From the NCBI GenBank assembly GCA_021784715.1, contig JAJYHP010000126.1, positions 1 through 8,144 of the forward strand: a stretch of 8,144 nt of DNA, read 5' to 3'. The notes below the pieces were generated by a model. It saw nothing but the letters and a program-made list of their open reading frames with translations, was not told the origin of the DNA and searched no databases. Each line of letters begins with the position of its first letter. Position 1 is the stretch's first letter. The stretch is from a bacterium (GTDB lineage: Bacteria > Eremiobacterota > Eremiobacteria > Baltobacterales > Baltobacteraceae). The translations under genes and the position numbers were made by a program. Positions 1 through 6,516 of the stretch are shown in pieces.

Positions 1-72
1 GCTTTGCTCGCTACAAATTTTGGCGCGACTAAACGGCAGGCGACGGCGAACGCCGACGCCAAGCGGGCGGCC

Positions 73-777
73 ATGCTCTCTAAACCCGAACACCCCGAGC
101 GTCATCTCACGTCAACCGCGACGTTGCGCGATGTCGTTATCGGGATGTCCGACGGACTGACGGTGCCGTTTGCGCTCGCCGCCGGCATTGCAGGAGCGCT
201 GGCAGCGTCGCATATCGTCGTTACCGCCGGCGTTGCCGAACTCGCCGCCGGGGGTATCTCGATGGGGCTCGGCGGCTATCTCGCCACGCGAACGGATCGA
301 GATCACTACGAGAACGAGCTGGCACGCGAGTACTACGAGGCAGAGCATCTTCCCGAGACCGAGCGAGCTGAGGTCGCCGAGGTGCTCTCCCACTACGGTC
401 TGAGCGACGAGTTGTTGCAACAAACGGTCGATACCATCTGTTCGGATCGCGAGCGCTGGGTGGAATTTATGATGCGCTTCGAACTCGGCTTGGAGCGCCC
501 GGAGAAGCATCGCGCCATTCTCTCCGGCATCACGATCGGGTTCTCGTACGTCGTCGGCGGCGTGATCCCGCTCGCTCCCTACGCCTTGATCGCCCAATCG
601 AACGAAGCGTTCGTCGTCTCGGCGTTGCTGACCGGAATCGCGCTGGCGATCTTCGGCGCGGTCAAGGGGCGACTGACCGGCATCGCTCCCTGGCTCGCCG
701 CCCTTCAGACGCTCGCGATCGGCGGCGTCGCATCGGGAGTCGCCTTTCTCTTCGCTCGCTGGGTCGCAGGCGGATAG
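73..777 (+). CDS. VIT1/CCC1-family iron/manganese transporter
   Basis: Probable integral membrane exporter of Fe2+/Mn2+ (vacuolar iron transporter family), moving metal out of the cytoplasm in exchange for protons. With the ATG at 73 it has 234 residues. A TTG at 4 would add 23 residues of poor codon character; neither start has a clear Shine-Dalgarno sequence, and the gene could also extend upstream of the window. Five hydrophobic segments are visible: two N-terminal, then a Glu-rich cytoplasmic helical region, then three more. Counting from the TTG at 4, the residues matching the metal-binding positions known from the Eucalyptus VIT1 structure are D50, E79 and M87 in the membrane, and E109, E112, E120, E123, M156, M157 and E160 in the cytoplasmic domain. 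All ten sit at one constant offset (7) from the plant numbering as I remember it, so the metal-binding site looks intact. The motif MSDGLTVPFALAAG is typical of this branch. The coiled-coil gene at 815 follows closely. Confidence 0.93.
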   Translation: MLSKPEHPERHLTSTATLRDVVIGMSDGLTVPFALAAGIAGALAASHIVVTAGVAELAAGGISMGLGGYLATRTDRDHYENELAREYYEAEHLPETERAEVAEVLSHYGLSDELLQQTVDTICSDRERWVEFMMRFELGLERPEKHRAILSGITIGFSYVVGGVIPLAPYALIAQSNEAFVVSALLTGIALAIFGAVKGRLTGIAPWLAALQTLAIGGVASGVAFLFARWVAGG

Positions 778-814
778 CAATACTGCGGCAACGATGATAG
801 GCTACGATAGCGCG

Positions 815-1081
815 ATGAACGACGAACCGACGACCCGAGATATCCTCGATGCACTGATCGACTTTCGCGAAGCGGTCGAGCTGCATTTTGCCGCAATCGA
901 CCGGCGCTTCGACGAACACGACCGGCGCTTCGACGAACACGACCGGCGCTTCGACGAACACGACCGGCGCTTCGACGAACACGACCGGCGCTTCGACCGC
1001 ATCGACGTTCGCCTCGAGACGCTCGATCGTCGGCTCGGTCGCCTCGAAACGCGCGTGGAACACCTCGAGAGCGTCGGGTAA
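815..1081 (+). CDS. small coiled-coil protein with tandem heptad repeats
   Basis: Unrecognised 88-residue soluble protein. Residues 1-28 are a short helical lead (ILDALIDFREAVELHF). Residues 29-61 are four identical copies of the heptad DRRFDEH plus a partial fifth. The tail to residue 88 shows a canonical 3-4 spacing of Ile/Val/Leu (LETLDRRLGRLETRVEHL). In the repeats, Phe falls at one core position and His at the other, flanked by Asp/Arg/Glu, so a long charged coiled coil is expected. An in-frame ATG at 794 would add seven residues; I prefer 815 because the extension looks unnatural, but neither start has a strong ribosome site. It follows the transporter stop by 37 nt and may be cotranscribed with it. 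Because the 21-bp unit is a multiple of three, all six frames stay open here, so the open frame by itself is weak evidence; the non-repeat flanks with good heptad spacing are what support a real gene. Function unknown. Confidence 0.7.
   Translation: MNDEPTTRDILDALIDFREAVELHFAAIDRRFDEHDRRFDEHDRRFDEHDRRFDEHDRRFDRIDVRLETLDRRLGRLETRVEHLESVG
899..997 (+). repeat. 21-bp perfect tandem repeat, 4.7 copies
   Basis: Four identical 21-nt units (899-919, 920-940, 941-961, 962-982) and 15 nt of a fifth (983-997). Each encodes DRRFDEH in the coiled-coil gene. Synonymous sites show no drift at all between copies, which points to recent slippage or unequal recombination and suggests the copy number may vary between strains without breaking the frame. 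Confidence 0.97.
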
Positions 1082-1087
1082 CCGCCC

Positions 1088-1131
1088 GCGGTCCGAGTTG
1101 AGAAGAAGTCGAGAAGGCCGCCCGATTTTTT
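1088..1131 (+). terminator. possible weak terminator between coiled-coil gene and oxidase operon
   Basis: GCGG-t-CC (1088-1094) can pair with GGCCGC (1116-1121), leaving one bulged T and a 21-nt loop. A run of six T follows at 1126-1131, four bases after the stem. The large loop and the gap before the T-run make this weak. It lies in the 90-nt space before the oxidase operon, where a promoter for that operon is also expected; I could not identify convincing -35/-10 boxes. Confidence 0.3.
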
Positions 1132-1171
1132 CTTCATAGCAGGCGCCCAGCCCATCATTACACTGAAGGGC

Positions 1172-1279
1172 ATGAACGAACCAAGCTACCGTACGACCTT
1201 CGGGTTTGTGCTCGTCATCCTCGGCTTGATCGTCATCTCATGGGTAGCGTTGCTCGCGCTTTCCCAATCGAGGTGGTAG
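1172..1279 (+). CDS. cbaD: ba3-type cytochrome c oxidase subunit IIa
   Basis: A 35-residue single-helix membrane protein, easily missed because of its size. After the polar start MNEPSYRTTFG comes one hydrophobic segment of about 22 residues (FVLVILGLIVISWVALLALS) and a short basic tail, QSRW. Length, topology and position fit subunit IIa of the Thermus thermophilus ba3 oxidase (34 residues), which packs against subunits I and II and occupies the place of a helix missing from this type of subunit II. Gene order IIa-II-I is the same as in Thermus. A GAAGGG stretch ends one base before the ATG, close for a ribosome site. The stop codon is three bases before the subunit II start, and the subunit II ribosome site lies inside this gene's last codons. 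The assignment rests on size, topology and context, since proteins this small carry little sequence signal. Confidence 0.87.
   Translation: MNEPSYRTTFGFVLVILGLIVISWVALLALSQSRW
1271..1276 (+). promoter_or_regulatory. ribosome binding site for oxidase subunit II
   Basis: AGGTGG lies six bases before the ATG at 1283 and overlaps the last sense codons of the 35-residue subunit IIa gene. This fixes the subunit II start and links translation of the two genes. Confidence 0.6.
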
Positions 1280-1282
1280 GCG

Positions 1283-1750
1283 ATGCACATCCATCGACTC
1301 GAACGGATATTTCTCGGCCTCGGCGTTATCACGCTCGCGGCCTTTTTCCTGATCCTCATCGCTCTGCAGGTCGGGGAGAGCTTCAAACCGCCGGCGAGTA
1401 GCATGACGATCGACCCGACGAAGGTCGCGTCGACCCCGCCCTTCGATCACCCCGGTCTTCGCAAGCGTGCCGACGGCTCGTACGAGGCCTATTACGTCGG
1501 CCAGGTCTTCTTTTGGCGGCCGTCGACGCTGACGGTTCCGGTCGGCGCGAAAGTGCGTTTCTACGTTACGTCGACCGACGTCGTGCACGGTTTTCTCATC
1601 GAGCACACCGATGTGAATCTCGAAGTGATGCCCGGCTGGGTGAGCACGGCGACGCACGTTTTTCGCCACCCCGGCGACCATTTAATCGTCTGCGATCAAT
1701 ACTGCGGCGCCGGCCACGCAGATATGTTCGCGCACATCGTGGTGAAGTGA
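1283..1750 (+). CDS. cbaB: cytochrome c oxidase subunit II, ba3 type (CuA)
   Basis: Electron-entry subunit of a B-family heme-copper oxidase: it accepts electrons from a c-type cytochrome or cupredoxin outside the membrane and passes them through the binuclear CuA centre to subunit I. It has 155 residues (Thermus 168). Residues 8-30 form one membrane anchor; the rest is a periplasmic cupredoxin domain. CuA ligands are complete: H102, C137, Q139 (backbone carbonyl), C141, H145 and M148, in the motif CDQYCGAGHADM. They lie at a constant offset of 12 from Thermus H114/C149/Q151/C153/H157/M160. Gln instead of Glu at 139 is typical of the ba3 type. E7, just before the helix, is in the place of the Thermus K-pathway entrance glutamate E15. 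There is no fused cytochrome c domain, so a separate donor outside this window is needed. Confidence 0.97.
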   Translation: MHIHRLERIFLGLGVITLAAFFLILIALQVGESFKPPASSMTIDPTKVASTPPFDHPGLRKRADGSYEAYYVGQVFFWRPSTLTVPVGAKVRFYVTSTDVVHGFLIEHTDVNLEVMPGWVSTATHVFRHPGDHLIVCDQYCGAGHADMFAHIVVK

Positions 1751-1754
1751 GGAG
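1749..1754 (+). promoter_or_regulatory. ribosome binding site for oxidase subunit I
   Basis: GAGGAG overlaps the subunit II stop codon and sits nine bases before the ATG at 1764. It supports that start over the in-frame ATG at 1782. Confidence 0.65.
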
Positions 1755-1763
1755 TCAGGAAGC

Positions 1764-3425
1764 ATGATTGTTCTCGATCGGATGAATACCGCCACGACCT
1801 CGGCGCAGCGTCGGTTGATTTTCGCGCATCTGACGGTCGCTTTCGCGGCGCTCTTCATCGGCACGTTTTTTGGCGTCCTGCAAACGCTCTCGCACGCGAA
1901 TGCCATACAGATGCCGCCCTGGTTCGATTACTACCGCATGCTCACGACGCACGGCGTTCTGCTGGCATTGGTGTTTACGACCTTCTTTATCACCGGTCTC
2001 TCGCATCTCGCGGTCTATCAGACCGAAAACTATCCCCATCGAAGCATCGCATTGGGGTGGCTCGCCTTCTGGCTCATGACCGTCGGCACGGTGATGGCCG
2101 CTTATGAAATCCTCGCCGGCAATGCCTCGGTGCTCTACACGTTTTACGCCCCGCTCAAGGCCAGCCCGTGGTTCTACGTCGGCGCGGCGCTGCTTATCGT
2201 CGGCACGTGGGTCGCATTGCTCGAGTGGCTATTGGTCACGGGCGCGTGGCGTCGCGACCATCCCGGCGAGCGTACGCCGCTGCCGGCATTCATGGTGCTC
2301 GCCAATTACATCATGTGGTTTCTCGCGACGATCGGCGTGGCGATCGAAGTGATCTTCATGCTGATTCCTTGGGCCTTCGGTTGGGTTCCGGGAGTCGACG
2401 TGCTCCTGACGCGGATGCTCTTCTGGTACTTCGGGCACCCGTTGGTCTACTTTTGGCTGCTCGGCGCCTACCTCGTGTGGTACGGCGTCGTCCCGGCGAT
2501 TCTCAAGGTTCCGATTTTCTCGGACTCGCTCACGAGGCTCGCGTTTATTCTCTTCATCATCCTCTCGCTTCCGGTCGGTATCCACCACGAGTTCTCCGAT
2601 CCGGGAATCGCGGATCGCTGGAAATTACTGCAGACCGGTCTGACGCTGATGGTCGTCGTTCCATCGTTGATGACGGCATTCGCGCTCTTCGCAACCTTTG
2701 AAGAGTACGCCGCGAAACTCGGGAAGACCGGATTCTTCGGAATCGTCGGCTCGCTGCCTTGGGGCGATCCCGCTTTTGCGGGGATCGCGCTCGCGATGTT
2801 GCTCTTTATTTTCGGGGGCATCGGCGGCATTCTCAACGCATCGTACACGCTCGATAGCACGATTCATAACACGATGTGGGTGGTCGGGCATTTCCATATC
2901 ACCGTCGGCGGCCCGGTCGCGTTGACCTTACTCGCGGCGACGTGGCGCTTGCTCCCAGCGCTCACGGGCAAGCCGCTCTTCAGCATCGGGCTCGCCCGCG
3001 CGCAGGTTTGGCTCTGGTTCGTCGGGATGGCCGTGATGTCGTTCGCGATGCACACCGAGGGGCTGATGGGCGCTCCGCGCCGCGTCGAGCACTACACCTA
3101 CGGCGGCTCGGCGATCGCCGCCGCGTGGCAGCCGTACTCGTTACTCGCGGCGGGCGGGGGGATGGTGATCTTCCTCAGCGTGATCGCGTTTGCGATCGTG
3201 CTCTTCGGGACGATCTTCTCCAAGCCCGAGGTGACCGAGGCCGAGAGCGCGCGGGCCTTTACCTTCGCGCTCGCGCGCCCGGGCGACGAGGCCCCCTCGG
3301 CCTTCGACCGCCTGGGACTCTGGACGTTGGTCGCGATCGCGCTGGTCATCGTGGCTTATGCGGGGCCGTTCTACCAGCACTTTAGCGAGCACGCCTACCT
3401 CGTGCCGGGAATGAGGACCTGGTGA
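1764..3425 (+). CDS. cbaA: cytochrome c oxidase subunit I, ba3 type
   Basis: Catalytic subunit of a B-family proton-pumping heme-copper oxidase, reducing O2 to water in the cytoplasmic membrane. It has 553 residues (Thermus 562) and about 13 hydrophobic helices. Low-spin heme ligands are H63 (LTTHGVL) and H378; the high-spin heme ligand is H376 (GHFHITVGG). CuB ligands are H225, H274 and H275 (GIHHEF), and Y229 in HPLVY is the cross-linked tyrosine. From residue 225 on these sit at a constant offset of 8 from Thermus ba3. K-pathway positions Y240, S301 and T304 (VPSLMTAF) are kept. The stretch VLYTFYAPLKASPWFY is characteristic of the ba3 group. Such enzymes usually have high oxygen affinity and use a single proton channel. 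No subunit III or heme A synthesis gene is present here. The stop codon overlaps the start of the response regulator. Confidence 0.98.
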   Translation: MIVLDRMNTATTSAQRRLIFAHLTVAFAALFIGTFFGVLQTLSHANAIQMPPWFDYYRMLTTHGVLLALVFTTFFITGLSHLAVYQTENYPHRSIALGWLAFWLMTVGTVMAAYEILAGNASVLYTFYAPLKASPWFYVGAALLIVGTWVALLEWLLVTGAWRRDHPGERTPLPAFMVLANYIMWFLATIGVAIEVIFMLIPWAFGWVPGVDVLLTRMLFWYFGHPLVYFWLLGAYLVWYGVVPAILKVPIFSDSLTRLAFILFIILSLPVGIHHEFSDPGIADRWKLLQTGLTLMVVVPSLMTAFALFATFEEYAAKLGKTGFFGIVGSLPWGDPAFAGIALAMLLFIFGGIGGILNASYTLDSTIHNTMWVVGHFHITVGGPVALTLLAATWRLLPALTGKPLFSIGLARAQVWLWFVGMAVMSFAMHTEGLMGAPRRVEHYTYGGSAIAAAWQPYSLLAAGGGMVIFLSVIAFAIVLFGTIFSKPEVTEAESARAFTFALARPGDEAPSAFDRLGLWTLVAIALVIVAYAGPFYQHFSEHAYLVPGMRTW

Positions 3426-4123
3426 ACGAAGCACCGACGGTGAGCAAACGGGTGCTCGTCGTTGACGATGAACGCCAGATCGGGGATGTCCTGTCCGCGT
3501 ATTTACAGCGGGAGGGCTACATCCCGGTCGTGGCCGAGACGCTCTCTGCGGCGATGAACGAGATCGAGCGGCAGCTGCCCGACCTGCTGCTGCTCGACGT
3601 CACGCTGCCCGATGGGAGCGGCCTCGACCTTTTACGTTCGCTCAACGAACAATCGATTCCAACGATCATGTTGACGGCGCGCGGCGACGAGGTGGATCGC
3701 GTCGTCGGCCTGGAGATGGGCGCCGACGATTACATCACCAAACCGTTCTCGCCGCGCGAAGTAATCGCACGCGTGCGGGCGGTGCTCCGCCGCAGCGAGG
3801 AGCGCGATCGCCCCGGCGGGCGCCATCGGCTTCACGTGCTCGACCTTGCGATCGACGGCGACGCGCACGAAGTGCGCCGCGACGGCGAAAAGATCGATCT
3901 CACGCCCTCCGAGTTCCGCATTCTCTCGGCATTGGCGCGTCACCCCGGACAGGTATTTTCGCGGGTGCAGTTACTCGATGCGATCGGCGATGACGGGTCG
4001 ATCTACGAACGCACGCTCGACCGCCATATCAATAATCTCCGGCGGAAAATCGAGATCGATCCTCTCCACCCACGGTACGTGCTCACCGTTTTCGGAGTGG
4101 GATATAAGGCCGCGCACGAGTGA
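3422..4123 (+). CDS. OmpR/PhoB-family response regulator
   Basis: DNA-binding response regulator, 233 residues. Receiver domain about 9-125: acidic pair D15/D16, phosphoacceptor D59 (LLLDVTLPDGSG), switch T85 (MLTAR) and K107 (ITKPF), all present. Winged-helix DNA-binding domain about 135-231, with LTPSEFRILSAL and the recognition region RTLDRHINNLRRKI. The GTG start at 3422 overlaps the oxidase subunit I stop (GTGA). GAGGA at 3413-3417, four bases upstream, supports this start over an in-frame GTG at 3440. The overlap implies translational coupling to the oxidase. The next gene, a kinase, is its likely partner. Targets are unknown; control of this or another respiratory operon is a reasonable inference from position only. 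Confidence 0.97.
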   Translation: MNEAPTVSKRVLVVDDERQIGDVLSAYLQREGYIPVVAETLSAAMNEIERQLPDLLLLDVTLPDGSGLDLLRSLNEQSIPTIMLTARGDEVDRVVGLEMGADDYITKPFSPREVIARVRAVLRRSEERDRPGGRHRLHVLDLAIDGDAHEVRRDGEKIDLTPSEFRILSALARHPGQVFSRVQLLDAIGDDGSIYERTLDRHINNLRRKIEIDPLHPRYVLTVFGVGYKAAHE

Positions 4124-4956
4124 TCGACGCCGTGAGACAGCGCCTCGTTCACGCGCTCGACCTTGCGACGCTCGGTGATTACGACGGAGCGAAGGCCGAA
4201 CTCGAACCGCTCGACGATCCGATCTCAGGGCGCTTGCTTCTCTTTATTCAAGGCTTGGAAGATCGCGATCAACAAGAGCGCCGTGCGCGAGCGATGTTGC
4301 GGCACGAAGTTGGGAACGCGCTCTCGATCGCGCAATCGAATATCGAGGGGATCGTCGACGGCGTTCTCGATCCCGAACCCGCCCGTTTAGCGGGCATTCG
4401 CGATGCAATCGTCGGCGCTGGGCACCTGATCGCCGAGCGTCCGAAAAATAGCATCGTCGAATCGCCCTCGACCACGATCTCGCTCGCCCCGCTCAATATC
4501 TGCGCGTTAATCGGCGCGCACGCCGCGGCGACGGCGGGAATGGCCGAAGCGAAGGGGATCACGATCGTTTACGAGACGTGCGGCGAGCGAAAGCAATCGT
4601 GCGAGAACTATTACGGCGACGCGATGCGCGTCGGCCAAATTCTGCGGAACCTGCTCATTAATGCGGTACGTTATACGCCGCCGGGCGGCACGATCGAACT
4701 GCAGTGCAGCCAGGATGGCGGCCGGCTTCACGTGCGTATCAACGACAGCGGCCCGGGGATCGCGCCCGAGGATCGCGAGCGCGTTTTCGAACCCGGGTAT
4801 CGCGGTGCGAACGTCGGCAGCGCGGGAAGCGGACTTGGCTTGGCGGTGGTTCGCCAATTGACCGAAGAACTTGGGGGCCATGTGGACGTACGCTCGAAGC
4901 CGGGAAGCGGCGCGACGTTCTGGATCGATCTGCCGATGGTATCGTTAAAGTCTTAA
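4120..4956 (+). CDS. soluble sensor histidine kinase without a recognisable input domain
   Basis: 278-residue cytoplasmic histidine kinase, probable partner of the preceding response regulator. The GTG start overlaps the regulator stop (GTGA), so the two are translationally coupled. Residues 1-50 are a short helical, acidic leader, too small for a PAS or GAF domain, and no membrane segment is visible. The dimerisation/phosphoacceptor region carries H62 in LRHEVGNAL. The ATPase domain (about 165-275) has the N box with N177 and N181 (NLLINAV), the G1 box NDSGPGI (208-214) and the G2 box GSGLGL (236-241); all look functional. Cysteines occur at 128, 154, 161 and 196, the middle two flanking the charged segment GERKQS. 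With no sensor domain, the signal may reach it through a partner protein, redox state or metabolites; this is inference. TAA ends the gene and the five-gene operon. Confidence 0.93.
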   Translation: MIDAVRQRLVHALDLATLGDYDGAKAELEPLDDPISGRLLLFIQGLEDRDQQERRARAMLRHEVGNALSIAQSNIEGIVDGVLDPEPARLAGIRDAIVGAGHLIAERPKNSIVESPSTTISLAPLNICALIGAHAAATAGMAEAKGITIVYETCGERKQSCENYYGDAMRVGQILRNLLINAVRYTPPGGTIELQCSQDGGRLHVRINDSGPGIAPEDRERVFEPGYRGANVGSAGSGLGLAVVRQLTEELGGHVDVRSKPGSGATFWIDLPMVSLKS

Positions 4957-4994
4957 ATCTCAGAAGATTCGAACGGCGCGCGTGACCGTCCGCA

Positions 4995-5040
4995 GGTAGG
5001 TGCATTTCGTCGCTATTCACGCGACGTGCGAAGACCTACC
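4995..5040 (+). promoter_or_regulatory. long bulged hairpin before the lipoprotein gene
   Basis: GGTAGGT (4995-5001) pairs with ACCTACC (5034-5040), GCA (5002-5004) with TGC (5027-5029), and CGTCGC (5008-5013) with GCGACG (5021-5026). This gives 16 base pairs with two bulges (TTT on the left, GAAG on the right) and the loop TATTCAC. It lies in the 92-nt gap after the oxidase/kinase operon and ends nine bases before the ATG at 5049. There is no T-run, so an intrinsic terminator is unlikely; a 5' leader element controlling the lipoprotein gene, or an operator, fits better. Function is not established. Confidence 0.4.
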
Positions 5041-5048
5041 GTGGTGGG

Positions 5049-6458
5049 ATGCTGCAACGAGTCGCGCTTATTACGCTATCGCTCTCGCTCGTTCTCGCCG
5101 GCTGTAATGCCGCGTCGTCGAGCGCTCCCGGAACGGCTCCGCTTCCGGGGCTCCCAACCGTATCGTCGTCAACGAAAACGCTCTCGGCCTCGCTTGGCGG
5201 GGAGATTCGCATCGGCGACACCGTTGCGGTTCGCGTCGAGCCGGATGTCTTATCCGTCGATCAACCCGTGAGCGTCGGTTTCTCTCCGACGTTGCGTGAA
5301 GCCGCGCCGAACCCGGGATGGGCGGTCGCCTCCGGCGAGCTCTCGGTGGTGATGCCGCAAGGAACGAACACCCGTCGCCACATTATGGCGATCTATCGTT
5401 CGCGCAGCGATGTTCCCAACGGAATAACGCTGAGTATTCCTTACGGCGCCGAGGATGCGGCGGGCGTGCAAGAGGCTCGTGCGCCATTGGTGACCTTGGT
5501 AACCGCCGAAGGGGCGCGTCGCATCGTACTCGATGGGAGCTTCGATTCCGTCGATCGTATTGCGACGGTGACGGTACCTCGGCCGATGCTCAAGGGCGTC
5601 ACGGAGATCGATCTTGCGCTCGGCATGAACGCTGCGGCGCCGAACGGGCGCGGCGTGGAAAGCATTGCGATTCAAACGGGCGGACGATACTGGAACGATG
5701 CGACGGGGCAATGGAGCGCGAGCCCCGTTCCCGTCGACCCGAACGCGCGCACCTTAGTCGTCGTGCACGGCATTTTCAGCGACGTTGAGTCGAGTTTTGC
5801 GTGCGCTCACGATTATATGACGAGCGCTTCCTCGCAACCGGGCGCATATCGGCAGGTCGTCGGCTTCGATTACGATTACACCGAGCCCCCGAGCGTCAAC
5901 GCTCCCAAACTCGCGGCGTTCATCAACGGGCTACACCTAGTCGATTACGATATCGAAGCCCACAGTTACGGCACGCTCGTCGCGCTCGGGTCGCTCCACG
6001 ATCTCGATACGCAACCGCATCGCGCAGTCCTCGTCGGCGGCCCGTTGCCTCTGCGCGGCTCGCCGTTGGTGTCGAGCCCTTGGATTCGCGATATTTTGCT
6101 CTCGCTCGCCTCCGTGACGCTGGCGACGCCGCAACAAGTCGATAACGCCCTCGATTCGGGGATGGTCGCCTCGCTCGCTCCCAATAGTCAAGAGTTGCAA
6201 GAGCTCCGCTCCGAGGTTTACGCGCTTCCCGCGCCGCCGCGCTTCGATCGCGTCGCTGGCACGAAAGAGTATTGGGAAGAAGATCTCTTTTCGTGGGCGC
6301 TTTGGGGAACGATTCAGTACCCGTGGGATGGAGTCGTCGAAGAGCGCGCTGCAGAGAGCAACGATCTGCCATACAACCGGGAGATCGCCATTCCGTACCA
6401 GCACATGGGATTGCCGTGCGACGCTCCGACGATAGCGTTCGTCCTCGAAGCGAAGTGA
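5049..6458 (+). CDS. alpha/beta-hydrolase lipoprotein
   Basis: Exported, lipid-anchored putative esterase/lipase of 469 residues; substrate unknown. Residues 1-18 are a lipoprotein signal peptide ending in the lipobox LAGC with C19 as the lipidated residue, which also supports the ATG start. A Ser/Pro-rich linker follows. Residues about 45-215 look like beta-rich structure (IRIGDTVAVRVEPDVLSV resembles ZU5-like sandwich domains, weakly). The hydrolase domain starts near 232: VVVHGIF with H240-G241 forming the oxyanion region, nucleophile S306 in AHSYG, likely acid D427 in WDGVV and likely catalytic H452 in QHMGL. Ala replaces the first Gly of the usual G-x-S-x-G, as in some true lipases. GGTGGG just before the ATG is unusually close for a ribosome site. 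It probably has its own promoter, being 92 nt from the kinase gene, and it converges with the minus-strand genes. Confidence 0.85.
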   Translation: MLQRVALITLSLSLVLAGCNAASSSAPGTAPLPGLPTVSSSTKTLSASLGGEIRIGDTVAVRVEPDVLSVDQPVSVGFSPTLREAAPNPGWAVASGELSVVMPQGTNTRRHIMAIYRSRSDVPNGITLSIPYGAEDAAGVQEARAPLVTLVTAEGARRIVLDGSFDSVDRIATVTVPRPMLKGVTEIDLALGMNAAAPNGRGVESIAIQTGGRYWNDATGQWSASPVPVDPNARTLVVVHGIFSDVESSFACAHDYMTSASSQPGAYRQVVGFDYDYTEPPSVNAPKLAAFINGLHLVDYDIEAHSYGTLVALGSLHDLDTQPHRAVLVGGPLPLRGSPLVSSPWIRDILLSLASVTLATPQQVDNALDSGMVASLAPNSQELQELRSEVYALPAPPRFDRVAGTKEYWEEDLFSWALWGTIQYPWDGVVEERAAESNDLPYNREIAIPYQHMGLPCDAPTIAFVLEAK

Positions 6459-6482
6459 GCGCTTCGCCCTGAAACGCGCTCG

Positions 6483-6516
6483 CCGCCCGCGCTACGCGAG
6501 GCCGCGCGCGCGGCGG
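6483..6516. terminator. GC-rich hairpin between convergent genes
   Basis: CCGCCCGCGC (6483-6492) can pair with GCGCGGCGG (6508-6516) with one bulged base, spanning the end of the minus-strand gene. A second stem, GAGCGC/GCGCTC (6457-6462 with 6476-6481), overlaps the lipoprotein stop. Neither has a T-run. The only 33 bases between the convergent stops are covered, so a role in ending both transcripts is possible but unproven, and GC-rich sequence forms such stems easily. Confidence 0.3.

Noticed and set aside
4..72. TTG-initiated extension of the metal transporter
   Set aside because: Its codons (ACA, AAT, TTT) are atypical for this genome and the known fold starts after residue 40 of that numbering. 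It remains possible because the window edge hides the upstream context.
899..997. Could be a CRISPR array
   Set aside because: Units are directly adjacent with no spacers and sit in frame within a coding sequence.
1099..1108. TGAGAAGAAG shared with 7501-7510
   Set aside because: A ten-base purine-rich match; the second copy is explained as codons of the minus-strand hypothetical gene, so probably chance.
662..1173. Long frames on the minus strand and other plus frames across the repeat
   Set aside because: The 21-bp unit is a multiple of three without stops, so every frame is open across it; the alternative translations are simple-sequence Ser/Arg or Val/Phe repeats.
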